Part shown: piece by piece, positions 22,664-34,400 of the stretch | Layout: every line of letters begins with the position of its first letter | Position numbering within the stretch: the first letter of the stretch is position 1 | Assembly: GCF_023856365.1 (NCBI RefSeq) | Contig: NC_064542.1 | Location: 23,840,127-23,904,126 of the forward strand | Length of the DNA: 64,000 nucleotides | Direction of reading: 5' to 3' | Origin: Brienomyrus brachyistius | Lineage: Eukaryota > Chordata > Actinopteri > Osteoglossiformes > Mormyridae | Position numbers and translations under genes: made by a program | The notes under the pieces: model-generated | Database searches by the model: none | What the model was told of the DNA's origin: nothing | What the model saw: the letters and a program-made list of their open reading frames with translations, nothing else

Positions 22664-23269
22664 AAGAAATTGGTTGACAGATTAAGAATGATACGTGGAA
22701 GGATCTTTGTTTTACCTGTAACTCAGTTTCGGTGGGCAGCATGTATCTGGACGGAGTGTTCATACTGTATGTGGAGCTGTTGTCTTGGAAACACACTGAC
22801 AGGTCCCTGTGTAGGTGCCATTTCATTTTGCTACATGCATCTCTCCTCAGAATCTGAAGGCAGAAGCAGAGGGAGAGTGACTCATATTGAGTCCCACTAT
22901 CTTTGTGCAGATTTGATTTATAACTGCCTGCTTATCTTACTAATGAATCCATCACGGCCCTCGCTATCTCTCCGAGCATTTTGAAGGTAAAGTTTGCAGT
23001 TTGTCTGTGATAACAGTATTCTGTTGATTGTGACAGAATATTTCTGTGACAAATTATATTTACCTAAGGAGTAATCTTTTCTTTAAAACCTGGTCAGAAC
23101 CAAGTCAGAACTAGTGAGCAACTTTCTGTGAAAATACACGTAAGACAAATTACTACTGAGATTTTATTGAATTAATGTTGCTTTTGCAGCAGCTGTAAGC
23201 GCTGAAAAATGTGTTTTGAACTATACAGGACTGATTTTGGAGTTTTCTTTATACCCTAAGTGTCTACTC

Positions 23270-23425
23270 CAGTGTTTCCAAACCCAGTCCTTGGCGGCCC
23301 CCAGAAAGTCTACATGTTTGGGAGCTGGGAGGGAGCAAAAATGTGGATTGTCTGGCAGAGAACTGGCAGGGAGCAGAAACGTTCACTGTCTTGAGGTTCC
23401 CGAGGACCAGGTTGAGAAACTCTAA
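23270..23425 (+). mobile_element. hAT-like MITE copy, degenerate
   Basis: It begins CAGTGTTTCCAAACCCAGTC and ends CAGGTTGAGAAACTC, the pattern of the short family described at 25611-25713. Inside it carries the GGGAGGGAGCAAAAATGTGG block, followed by diverged repeats of it, shared with 30497-30712 and 44266-44362. Confidence 0.55.
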
Positions 23426-23599
23426 CCCATTGTAGATTTTTCCATAAGCGTTTAAAAAATGACCTCTCTTGCAGATCAGTATGTGGACATGAACATTACA
23501 GACAAGCAAATGGATGGATATGTGAAATGCCCAGCTATGTCGCTCGACTCTGAGCGGGGGCACATGCAGTGACATGGGAGGTGCTGAGCTACTTTGCCT

Positions 23600-23930
23600 T
23601 CCCTGCAAGGAGCCGCTTCAAGGGCCGCAGTCTGAGATCGATTGCTCACGCCTTCCACGGCCCCCACCTCGCATCTGCGCTGGCTTGGGATCGGCCGCGC
23701 TGAATGCCATCGCGGCACAAATGGCGAGAGCGGTGGAGTAAACATCAACGAGTGCCAGTGTGTGGACGGGCCAGCTGGACAGGTACAGATCCATCCATCT
23801 GTTTAAGATGCGACAGGCTCGCTGTGGGGCACCCAAACTGCTGAGAGCGGCGGAACGAGGAAGAGGAGGCCCCACCGAGTCCCGGGCATCACGCGGTGCT
23901 CCAACCAGAGCCTCCATAGTCGCAGGATGG
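23600..23930. other. CpG-rich patch of unknown role
   Basis: Against an AT-rich background, this stretch has many CG dinucleotides (GGCTTGGGATCGGCCGCGCT, GGGCATCACGCGGTGCTCC). It could be a small CpG island or a decayed repeat. A short frame, NINECQCVDGPAGQ, at about 23738-23780 looks exon-like before GTACAG but lacks a good acceptor. Confidence 0.3.
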
Positions 23931-24319
23931 AGTAAGGCTTGTTATTTATCTAACACGAGTGCAATCCTTTCAGGAGGAAAACACCGTCAGTTTGTAGATG
24001 CTCTCAAATTCTCCAAATGCACAAATGACATTATTTTTGTTATATTTGACTTCCAGTAATATGCATTAATATCTCTTTGTTACACCAAAACAAGCTACAA
24101 TAACACAAATGTCAACCAACTCTAAATATTCCAAAGAAAAATCAACGTATATCTTCATGAGTCACTGAATAAGCTGTTGATTCCTCAAAACCTAGCTGGC
24201 ATGTGGGCTGTAATACGATTTCATGTGATTTAGGAAGATTAGGAGAAACCATTGCATAAGACTTCATGTCTAAGCGAGATATTCAACAGCCAGGAGCACA
24301 AACAATGATGTCACAGCAG

Positions 24320-24469
24320 CAGCCCGACCGGCCCCTGAGGCCGGCGGCCCGATCGGCCCCTGAGGCCGGCAGCATGATCGGCCCCTGAGACCGGCAGCAT
24401 GATCGGCCCCTGAGACCGGCAGCCCGACCGGCCCCTGAGGCCGGCGGCCCGACCGGCCCCTGAGGCCCC
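24320..24469. repeat. 25-bp GC-rich minisatellite, six copies
   Basis: The unit is CAGCCCGACCGGCCCCTGAG plus GCCGG, six times in exactly 150 bases. Unit variants carry ATGAT for CCGAC and GAGACC for GAGGCC. Several units contain the near-palindrome GGCCCCTGAGGCC. Confidence 0.93.
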
Positions 24470-25032
24470 CTCCACAGAGTCTGGTTCAGGGCATTTCACT
24501 ATAACTCCACTGTCTTGACATTCTGGCGCCATAAATAAAAAGCCCTACATTGACGACCAAAGAGGAAGACAGTGTGAGGATATTACACCACAAATCTGTA
24601 TCAGTATCGATCCCCAACAGCTGCCCGTCACTCCAGTGCTAAGAGGGCCAGTGTTTTTTTCTTTGTTATTTATTTTTGACCGAGTCAAAGAGCATTGCTT
24701 TAAATGAGATCGCCTAATCATCGACAGCCTTGTGACAGATAATGACGTTTCATGGTCGAGTCGGGGAGGGGGGGGATGAATCTACAGCGAATATAAAGAC
24801 CTTCTGTCTGTCTCCCTGTATAGGTGGTACAGATGTAAACCACAATGGATGAAAACCCAACATGTGACACCAATGAGAGCGGGCTGGGTAAGCCGCACTC
24901 ATATAAACAGTTCAACACTGCTGGATGGATTGATAGAGTATGACTAGGAAACAATGCATTGGTTTACATTATATTACATAATTTGCATTTAGATTTATGC
25001 TTATAAAGGAAACAGAGAAACAAAACAATCCT

Positions 25033-25109
25033 GTGTCCCCCATAGGGACAATCACGTGTCCCCCATAGGGACAATCACGTGTCCCCCACAGGGACAATCA
25101 CATGTCCCC
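25033..25109. repeat. 23-bp minisatellite, 3.3 copies
   Basis: The unit is GTGTCCCCCATAGGGACAAT plus CAC. Each unit contains a short hairpin (GTCCCC..GGGAC). Confidence 0.9.
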
Positions 25110-25220
25110 ATCCCTGTTCCGGCATACAGGAACACTTTTACTCTTCACTAGAAACTTTTAGATAAAAGGCAGTATACTTACTATCACATACATAAGATCA
25201 ATGCTGGTGACCATCTACAG

Positions 25221-25364
25221 CAGGGGCGCCGCTAAGGGGGGGAAAGTTGGGACAATTCTAAGGGCCCACGCCCTTTAGGGGCCCCCAGAGATCTGAATGG
25301 GTGTGGTAGGGGGGCCCAACCTCATATTTTGTCATAGGGCCCAAAATTGCTAGCGGCGCCCCTG
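25221..25364. mobile_element. 144-bp hAT-type MITE with perfect 8-bp duplication
   Basis: The terminal inverted repeats are CAGGGGCGCCGCTA and TAGCGGCGCCCCTG. They are flanked by the perfect 8-bp direct repeat ATCTACAG on both sides (25213-25220 and 25365-25372). An 8-bp duplication with CAGGG/CCCTG ends fits the hAT superfamily. The interior has further short inverted blocks and no coding sequence. Confidence 0.82.
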
Positions 25365-25610
25365 ATCTACAGTACAGTACCCTGGGAATAAAACATTAGC
25401 TTATTTTCTTTCAGAAACATGTGGAATTCTGCCCAAACTAAAGAGGAATTTTCCAATTCCTTAGGCACCAGATATTTATCTTTTATATGGATAGACAGAC
25501 ATTCCTTACACGGTTCAAATCTGATGCACTGCATTTAGATACAGTAGCAAATAAAATAAATCATTTATTATGTGAAACAAGTACCTGTATTATGACTTAA
25601 TGGTTTAAAC

Positions 25611-25713
25611 CAGTGTTTCCCAAGCCTGTCCTCAGGCAACCCCAGCTACTCCATGTTTTTTGTCCCACCCTGGACTATCTGGGCATTGCTGAAGACTGGG
25701 TTGGGAAACACTG
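25611..25713. mobile_element. 103-bp hAT-like MITE
   Basis: It starts CAGTGTTTCCCAAGCCTG and ends GGTTGGGAAACACTG, which are inverted copies of each other. The flanking 8-mers GTTTAAAC and GTTTAAAT differ at one base, as expected of an old hAT target duplication. There is no coding capacity. The same ends, less intact, occur at 23.3, 30.5 and 44.3 kb. Confidence 0.75.
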
Positions 25714-25721
25714 GTTTAAAT

Positions 25722-26715
25722 GATTCCAAAATAATCCATGTTTCCACAATTCCTTCTTGACGCCATGCCTTGCTTTATGTATCACACTTTATTTGTACGT
25801 AAGAAGCAAATGGAACATAGCACTGCTGCCATTCCACCATAATGACCTGCATAATGTTCTATTTTTGTCAAACTGCTGCTGAATTAAGCTGTTGCACCAA
25901 ATAAGGTAATGACCCCTTTTAAAAAACGTGAATAAGTTATTCTGCTTTTCTGTGATCATATCAAATGTTGAGCTAGAGTTGAATAACATGCAGAAAACTA
26001 AGTATCGGGGGCATATGATGACACCCCTTTGCACACCTGAGAAGTTATTTGGTGTCATATTTCACAAACCATCACTTAAAACTGAGATAATGCCTCTTTT
26101 TCACATTGTGGCTTAATGTAAAATTAAATTTCCAAAACAAAAAAAGCACACAAATCAAAAAATGATAATACGAAGGCTTGTACTGTAGAATTTTGTTGAA
26201 AGTTGGATTAAATAAAAGAAACCCTTTTCATACCTACTGTGGGCTCGATTCTTGGAAATGGTAAAAACATTTGACAATGTTTCTAAATCAGGCCAGTGCG
26301 AGGACTTGGACAGCTAAAACGGTTTACACACATTACCCATTCTCAGGGAGTAATGGTGAACTCCACAAAGGAAACCGCGCAGGGTCTTGCCTGGTTTTTT
26401 CTTTTCCATTGGACAGTTGACAGAAGATGGATGGGAAGTGACAAGATAAGGAAAATCATTAGCACACCACAGAGCCTTGGAAAGGCTATATGCGGCAAAA
26501 GGTCAAGAGTCTAAAAGGCCCTGGATTTTTCGCGAGTATCTCCTGTTGTCCGGCAATCAGGGGCAGAAATCACAGCACAACTGCTGACTGGACCACCCCA
26601 GAGGCCATGGATGGTGCTGGGAGAGCAGGCTGCAACATGTCCACCCATTTCAGGCTAATGTATACTTCTGCATAGATTCTGCCATATATAGGTAACTATG
26701 TAGACTAGTATCGTA
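25722..26715. other. Intergenic DNA, no feature recognised
   Basis: AT-rich unique DNA. Short open frames only, with no splice pattern or family match. Confidence 0.45.
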
Positions 26716-27113
26716 TAGCCTATGGCTTAGGATACGTGGCTACGCAGCTGCCTACAGCGTAGTACGCAGTCACACAGCTGCCTACGCCCTAGGGTACGCG
26801 GTCACGCGGCTGCCTACGGCGTAGTACGCAGTCACACAGCTGCCTACGCCCTAGGGTACGCGGTCACGCGGCTGCCTACGGCGTAGTATGCAGTCACACA
26901 GCTGTCTACGGCCTAGCGTACGCAGTCACACAGCTGCCTACGGCGTAGTACGCAGTCACACAGCTGCCTACGCCCTAGGGTACGCAGTCACACAGCTGCC
27001 TACGCCCTAGGGTACGCGGTCACACGGCTGCCTACGGCGTAGTACGCAGTCACACAGCTGTCTACGGCCTAGCGTACGCAGTCACACGGCTGCCTACGTC
27101 GTAGATTCTATGC
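26716..27113. repeat. ~31-bp (62-bp dimer) minisatellite
   Basis: Half-units such as GCCTACGGCGTAGTACGCAG plus TCACACAGCT alternate with GCCTACGCCCTAGGGTACGC plus a GGTCACGCGGCT-type end. This gives a dimeric period of about 62 bases. The array is CpG-rich compared with its flanks. Confidence 0.9.
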
Positions 27114-28204
27114 AGCCGTATAAATCAGCCTTTTCAGTGGAGAGCATAAGAAGTACACTTAGTGCTCTGCAGCAGTGTTGAGTGCCCGTACCTACTGGTT
27201 TGTATGAAGCACCAATGTTCACATTTACATGTATTTAGCCGACACTTTTGTCCAAAGGGTTGTGCAAGTGTGGCAGACAATACATGACAAGCATATAGCT
27301 GTCTAGGAGTCAACTTAAATACAAGTGCTGCAAGGCTAAGATTCCAGTGAGTGCAAGGTAGTTATTGGAACAAGAGCTATAGAATAGAATAGCTGCTTTT
27401 ATTGTCATTCAGAACATACTCCAGTGCACATCAGAATGAAATTGCCTTGCATTGACTCACCATCGGCCTACCACAGTGTATTAACTGTAATACTAAAAAT
27501 CTTAAACTGTAAAAATATAAAATCTAAATAGAAAATAAATAGAAAATAGAACAGAAAGTGGAATTAACATAGAATATACATAAAAATATATTAAGAGCAG
27601 TATAGCAGCAAAAAGCAGTAAACGTCGCGGTTTCAGATATAACATAGACAACACCACAGAAACACCCGTTTTTTTTAAGTTTTGAAATTTGGAAACTAGC
27701 GGCCGTATTGCAGACGGATCGATTAGGGGGTGGGCCAGGGGTAAGAGTTAAGTTCTCCCACACTAAATTTCGCTGAGTTCCCCCACAATATATTTCACTA
27801 ACTGTCTACAGCAGTGCTATGGACTGAATTTGCCAAAAGGAAAGACTACCAATCACAAATCAATAAGGACTTTATTATAGAATATTCAGGAAATTATCTC
27901 ACACCTTACAGTTTTAGAACAAAAGCAGGATTTACTTTGAAACCAAAGTGTTTTTAATTTTTGTCTTTCACTTATATCAACAACATTTTTGGCGAACAAG
28001 AGTTATCGTTATAATAAGAACTATTGTTCGAAAATGCCCTTATTGATGTGGTGCCGCTTCCATTTTGGATTGATCTCAAAATTTAATCTGTTTTAGGTTA
28101 TCTCCCATACAATGCCGGTGCAAAGTTTGAAAAAGATCCATGAAACGGTTTTTGAGTTATTGGCTCACATACTAAAGTTTCTGCGGCAGAGCCAACAGCA
28201 CCAA
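27114..28204. other. Intergenic DNA with possible short repeat tail
   Basis: At 27375-27450, ATAGAATAGCTGCTTTTATT..GTCATTCAGAAC..GAATGAAATTGCC resembles the reversed tail of a common fish retroposon. Otherwise nothing is recognised. Confidence 0.35.
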
Positions 28205-29600
28205 GGATTTGAGTTAGTGGGGCCATTGGAGAGAGAAAAGGAGATGTGCAAAATTAGAGAATTTTGGCTGATTGAATACTAGATGTGCTGCTGCATTTTG
28301 AATCGTCAGCAGTAGTTTCTTGGCACATGCTGGCAGCTCTTTCAGTAAAGACTTATAATCAAGGTGTGAGATAAGTGCCTGGATAAAGAGTTGAGATACG
28401 TATACTGATAGATAAGGTCTGATATTTCTGATGCTATTCATAATAAATATGAAGATTGGAGAAATAGCTGGTCAGCAAAGAATAGCTGGTCATCTGTCAT
28501 TGCCCCAGATTCCTGTATGTTCGAACTTGGATATTGATGTTGTGTTGAATGGTCGTATTAGCTTGATATTTGAAAGGTTCAGCTGGAAGTAGTAGTTACT
28601 CATGCAGGGTAAGATGTCAGTGAGGCATGCAAAAATAACTCACATTATGGTGTCCTTGGGAGAGAGTTCAGGCAGAGTTGCATGTCATCTGTATAATAGT
28701 GGCAGAAGAAGCCATGCAACTGGATAAATGAATATATAGAGGTGGCATGCAGAGATACGATAAGAGGGGCAAGATCTGAGCCTTGAGGCACACCTATTTT
28801 ACCTGCTGTATTTTACCTGCTGTGAGGTAGACAGCTCTCTTCCCCAATACACCAGGAAGGATGTACCTTAGAGGTAAGACTCGTACCACATCAGAGTTGT
28901 CTCCATGATGCCAAGTTGGGAGAGAATCTACTAGAGGATTTAATGATTAACCATGGTGAAGGTTCTAGACAGGTCCAGCAGGATGAAAATCGATGAACTA
29001 CATACTTTCATAAGTCAGCAAGGCAGGTCTCACCCCAGGTTTGCAAATAGGTAAATGAAGATCAAAAACGTTATTATGTGCAAGAAAGTCAGAAACCTGA
29101 CTGGAGACATGATGCTCAAGAGCGATAAGAGGTGAGAGACTGGCTTGAGGTTTTTACCTTCATGAATTGATCGTGTGATTTTTAAGGAGCATTACTTTAT
29201 TTACTCAAGCCTGCTTAAATATGGGGAGGAATGTTCCAGTCTGAGTGATATCTTAGTGTGAGTAAGTCCTGGGACGAGTGTGGGAGAGATGAGACTCTGA
29301 GAGGAGAGAGTGCAGGGGACAGGTAGTGATTCTGGTAATGATGAGGAGCTTGGAAACATTGGTGGCAGTGAGAGGGGCAAGTGAAGAAAATGCTGGACTG
29401 CATGCAGAGAGAGATGGTGTGTGAGTGCTGGGCACAGAGAAGAGGCTGTCGATAGCTGGGACCTTGTCTGGAGGAGTGTAGCATCAACAAGTCAGCAGTC
29501 AGTTTGCTGGCTGGACGCTCAAGGAGGATGTTGGAGGTCAAGAATAGTCTGGGTGTATCTGGGGAGGTGGTCATCTTATCATGTGATCATCTTGTGCTCC
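28205..29600 (-). mobile_element. Decayed LINE reverse transcriptase, L2/CR1-like
   Basis: Read on the minus strand, reverse transcriptase motifs appear in the proper order. Motif A is FILLDLSRTFTMVNH near 28940-28990, motif B is GVPQGSDLAPL near 28765-28797, and the catalytic box is YTDDMQLC near 28675-28700. Then comes the conserved C-terminal block NIRPYLSVYVSQLFIQALI..LDYKSLLKELPAC..IQNAAAHLVFNQPK at 28260-28432. This matches the typical fish sequence RLDYCNSLLAGLPAC..IQNAAARLVFN. Stops and frame shifts break it, and the WLPV block is lost at the 3' end. It is an inactive copy, truncated at both ends. The clade is inferred from recalled family sequences. Confidence 0.78.
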
Positions 29601-29925
29601 ACAGCTTGCTCTTTAGTGGATACACACAACAGTCATTTTGATGTTAGATTTAAACATGAGGATTGATTTTTATGAACATCTCACAAAGGCACTCTAAGGT
29701 CTGGGACTACGACGATCTCTCAAGGAGACTATGAAGAAACATAGGTCTGATGGCAATGCTTATATAGTAGCTGAGGTACCATACATCTCAACTTGTACTG
29801 AGATTTCAAAAGAATAAAAGACGATTAATGTCACAGAAAATGTGGTCAGCAGTATTCTGATTGTCGTGACATTACCAAGCCTGTAAAACACTTGAGGGTT
29901 ATGTAGGTCTGCTTGCTCAGTCTGA

Positions 29926-29976
29926 ACACACATACACACACATACACACACACACACGCACACACACACATACACG

Positions 29977-30027
<51 letters not shown>

Positions 30028-30122
30028 ACACACACACGCACACACACACACACACACATACACACACACACACACATACACGCACACACACATACACACA
30101 CGCACACACACACACACGCATA
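29926..30122. repeat. (CA)n microsatellite, imperfect
   Basis: About 195 bases of CA with scattered TA and GC interruptions. Long open frames over it are artefacts. Confidence 0.97.
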
Positions 30123-30496
30123 CATACGGCAATCACATATCTGTCTTAGAACACTACAGGCATAATCCCTCATGCAATTAACACAGCAGGCTAGGAAGAT
30201 GAAACACAGTAAGAAGCCAAGTGACCAGTGCAACCTGTCCCATTCACAACTATGCTACTGCCAGTTATGATTCTGCACACGGAACACCAACTTGTAGGCA
30301 GCCTGTACTGAAATGGCAAAAAAGTACATATTGTTCCTGGGAGAAGGACATGCATTGGGTACACTATCAGCTAGGTCTAGTAAGAGCAAGATAAAAATAA
30401 GCAAGAGAATTGCAGGGAGGGAGAAAGGAGGATCCAAAATTAAAACAACATCTTAAACGTCTGCCACGCCTCATCTGCTGCTGAGTTAATCTATAT

Positions 30497-30712
30497 CAGT
30501 GTGTCCCAATCCGGTCCACGTTTTTGCTCCCTATCGGGAACTGGGAGGAAGCAAAAATGTGGACTGTCTGGCAGGGAACTCGGAGGGAGCAAAAATGTGG
30601 ACTGTCTGGCAGGGAGCTGGGAGGGAGCAAAAATGTGGACTGTCTGGCAGGGAGCTCAGAGGGAGCAAAAATGTGGACGGGCTGTGGGTCCCAGAGGACC
30701 AGGTTGGGTTTA
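30497..30712 (+). mobile_element. hAT-like MITE copy with internal 38-bp tandem expansion
   Basis: It begins CAGTGTGTCCCAATCCGGTC and ends GACCAGGTTGGG, like the hAT-like MITE at 25.6 kb. The middle is four copies of a 38-bp unit (GGGAGGGAGCAAAAATGTGG plus ACTGTCTGGCAGGGAGCT). Confidence 0.65.
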
Positions 30713-33161
30713 GACCAATTGTATTCATGCCTAAATATAATAAAATTACCATCCAACTATGATTTCCTTGCTAAATTACCTTCAAATAAGGCAAACTTTG
30801 AACCTAAACTAAACATGAATATAAACCCAAGCAGGCAACTAAATTAATTCAGATCATACTGTTGCATTAAGCAGGAGATGGCAACTATCTCTCATTATTA
30901 TTGGAAAGCAAAGTACTGTGACTGATGTAAACTGATTCGAATTTGGGTTACTTTTACTGTTTTTATTTAAATCTTTGTGGAAGGCTTCTGAATGGGCAAG
31001 ATTTAAGTAATCAGCAGTTTAACGGAAGAAAAGAGACAATGAAACTGAACAAAGCAATTATACTGAAAATTAAGAAGTCATTATAATGTACTGCTGACAA
31101 AAAAAAGCTAAGAATGGAACACATGACTAAGCAATTTGCAGTAGGTACCATTTGAAAAATGTATCTGCTTAAGGACAGAGTGGCTTAGTGAGACTCCCAC
31201 AGCAGGGGCAGTGTGATAGATAGATTGGCCCATGGGGGCTATGGGGGCTCCCCATGTGGGTCAAGGGGCAAGAGTGACTCAGACGTTCGTTGCTAAACCC
31301 AGCTAATCTCCTGTGACGGAACATAAGCAGGTAATGCTTAGCTCCTGAATGGAATATTCCCGTACGTATATAAAGAAACAACCTTGAATTCGTGAGCTTT
31401 TTTTTTCTTTATTATTGTCAATATGGCCCTTAAGCATTTCATTTTAGCCTGTGCCTGTCACAAAGTTTCCCATTGATAATTATCGCATTGCAGTGCAATC
31501 ATATTAGAATCACGTCTCATTAAAATGCACGTAAACTCAGCGTGTGTACAAGTTTCGGTCAGTGAAGAACGCGAAATGATTCACACGGACCACGAGGTGG
31601 CACTGTTCCCACTTTTTAATTCCATAAACACAGACACAATGACTAGTTCTCTAATAAAGCTGATACCTGTTATTTAAAGCGGTGAACTTTTATCTCAATT
31701 GCAGACTTAATAATACAACGGCATTCGCTTCATGTACACATTCCTTTCGCAACTTAAAACACAGACAGTTACCCTGCTGCCTCAGCTCTCCACTCCTTGG
31801 ATCCACCCCTCCCTCAGTCAGTATATTCAGTGCCGCACTGGGTTCTGGCATGTCAGGCATTTTCTGGGTGTGATCATGGGCTGATGGGTAAAATTTAATC
31901 ACAGTCCAGCACTGGGTATATTCACATTTATCAGTCTTCTCAAAAATTAAACAAATAATAAAACCCCTCTATTAATACAGAACAATATTGCAGGTACAAT
32001 CTGTAAGTCCTTTTAAAACTAGGTTCAGGAGCAAAAGTACCTTAGCTAAACTTACCATGAGCTTGAATTCCAATATATTTTCCTTTCTTTTTGACCGTCT
32101 GAGTATAATTTTTAGGACTGCAGCCACTGAAACGCAAGGTTACGGGTTATGGGGGCATGCAATTGCTGTAGGTCTGCAGGTTGGTTAGAAAGAGGCAGGG
32201 AAGGATTACATCACCATCAGAGCTGCAAGCAGCAAGTAATGGGAGTGAAACAGAGTCAGGTTGGGTGCCGGCGTGTCTTGACCCAGCGTCCGGCATCTTT
32301 GTGAAGGCTTGGCCTTTCAGCAGCACCCCATGACAGCTGGATCAACTTCAAACTGACCTTTATAAGAACCACCAGACATGCAAAAAGAAAAAAGACAGAA
32401 AATTTTCAGTTCCCTGACGCCATGAACATTGAAGTTCAATGCATCAAATCAGTCAGCATTCACAAATATATGCAGATTAGCTGTAACCTCTTTTCAGCTG
32501 AACACCTTCGATGGGGGCAGTGCAGCTCCAGCCGGCGCAGATTTCGGGAATGAAATATTAAGTCAACTGGAACATCCCACCTATGGCGTCTTGACCCAGC
32601 CCTCAATGCCAAGGCTGCTGGCGTTCTGGTAATCTCTCAGTGTACAGGCTGATATAACACCACAAAGATTGTCTTTATCTCCATGATCCAGGCTCAGAGC
32701 ATCAAGAAGACCAACGTGTCCTCATTGTATCCCTTCGTCATCCCAGAATTCTCTCAGCAGGTTACGTCAGGCGGCTCAAACTGACGCCTCATAAATCTGT
32801 CTTTAAGGCATTTTTTTTTTTTAGTTTGGACTCAAGCAAGCATCCAAGCAAGTAGAATTTAATAGTCGCCTTGACATAATTGGGGTGGGTTGCATTTTTT
32901 AAAGTTTACAAATGAACTATGTGTCTTTTCACTGAGATGAGAACAAAAATAAGAACAAATGCATGACACTGATTTTTACATGCGACGCGCAGGCGCCTGA
33001 ATGCCAGTGAAGTAAATGCTTTTATTTTCTAGCAAAAAGAAGCAATAAGAACATAACAGCACTCAGGTGATTCCACTGGCTCCAGCAGGAACATTATGGG
33101 AAAATGATGCAAGAGAACAACAGGCAGCTCTACCGTAATCCTAAACCACAGTGTCAAAAAG
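30713..33161. other. Intergenic DNA, no gene recognised
   Basis: Mostly unique sequence with short A/T runs. No coding, RNA or clear mobile-element signal was found. Confidence 0.4.
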
Positions 33162-33521
33162 ACACCGTACCAGTTTGTACCTGTGCTTGTCACTGGGGCT
33201 GCACCCTCAAGGGTAAATGTACCTTTTAAGATGCAGAAATGTAATATGAAGAATGTTTATGTACCATTTGGGGTACATTAATGTTATTTGTTCTTTTTGG
33301 ATGTTCCTCAAGGTCTATTGCTGTTTCTTAAACTAGATTAAAAGGTACAATTACCTACAGCTAGGGTACAACTGGCAGACCCTTGAGGATACAACTGGCA
33401 GACCCTTGAGGGTACAACTGGCAGACCCTTGAGGGTACAACCGGCAGATCTTTGACGGTACAACTGGCAGACCCTTGAGGATACAGCCCCAGTGACAAGC
33501 AAAGGTACAAATTGGTGCCAA
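33162..33521. mobile_element. Fold-back element with a 23-bp tandem array inside
   Basis: The left arm ACACCGTACCAGTTTGTACC..GCTTGTCACTGGGGCTGCAC..CCTCAAG is mirrored by the right arm CTTGAGGATACAGCCCCAGT..GACAAGCAAAGGTACAAATT..GGTGCC. Between them, at 33367-33481, are five copies of TACAACTGGCAGACCCTTGA plus GGR. The tandem unit itself overlaps the arm sequence (CCCTTGAGGGTAC). Similar GTACC..CAAGGGT hairpin repeats are common in fish. No transposase is present. Confidence 0.72.
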
Positions 33522-34400
33522 ATTGTCTACCAGTGCAGGTGGTCCAATAGGGGCTTCGGGCAGCACCAGAGACCAGAAGAACTGATGAAGGGGCATGAAT
33601 TGTTGGAGATATTGGGAGAGACTGGCACTCATCACCCAGAAACATACATGAGCAACTGAAAAGCAAGTTTGCAAAACCCACTCAGTCCTCAGCAGGATCA
33701 TGTAGGGGGGGGGGGGCGGGGGGGCACCTGAACCGTAACCCCCAGCCGGCACAATTCACCTTAAGCCACAACCATTCAAGCACCTGGCCCTCGAAAAGCC
33801 TGTGCACAGCCCTGGTCCTTGTGGTAGATGGAGGAGGTAAGTTTGTAAGTACATTTCTGTGAGATCTAATGAAAGCTCAATGCTAGATTACAGGAGGACG
33901 GAGTGAGTTTGGATTCCCAGGACTGTAGCATTGGATGAGGAAGCTTGACTTTAGGTCATCGGTGGTCTTACCTCAAAAAAAAGAAAACAGAAAATGGACG
34001 ATGTGTTTTTGGAAATTTCCTCTTCAGCTATGTATTTCTCTATTGTATACGTAGATGCAAGAGAGACAAAAGTATAAAAATACATAATTATATGTATATA
34101 TATATATATACATATACATATGTGTGTGTTTATAAACTAAACAACACATGCCAGACAGGCAGCACATGACTTAGAAAACTCGCCTGTCTCATCTGCATTG
34201 TGGACCATTCCTCAATAGCACATGATTATCGGTGGAGAATGACAAATAGCAGGGCAGAATCGTACTCAAGGTGCCTCACTGCGTAATTCCTTACCCTTGG
34301 GCAGCATTAGTGGTACTGCAACCTACACTCAGGATGCAAGGGAGGCGCAATCAAGGTAATGCGGCAAAATGCACCGTTTGGACAAGCAGTTCTTTTGGAT
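33522..34400. other. Intergenic DNA with simple-sequence runs
   Basis: A G-run at 33704-33724 and a (TA)n run at 34092-34115. No gene was recognised. Confidence 0.45.

Noticed and set aside
24320..24469. CRISPR-like or regulatory operator array
   Set aside because: Head-to-tail 25-bp units without spacers, with no nearby promoter or gene.
29760..30233. Cysteine/valine or threonine/histidine proteins over CA repeats (also 6.5, 38.5 and 50.2 kb)
   Set aside because: Pure translation of dinucleotide microsatellites.
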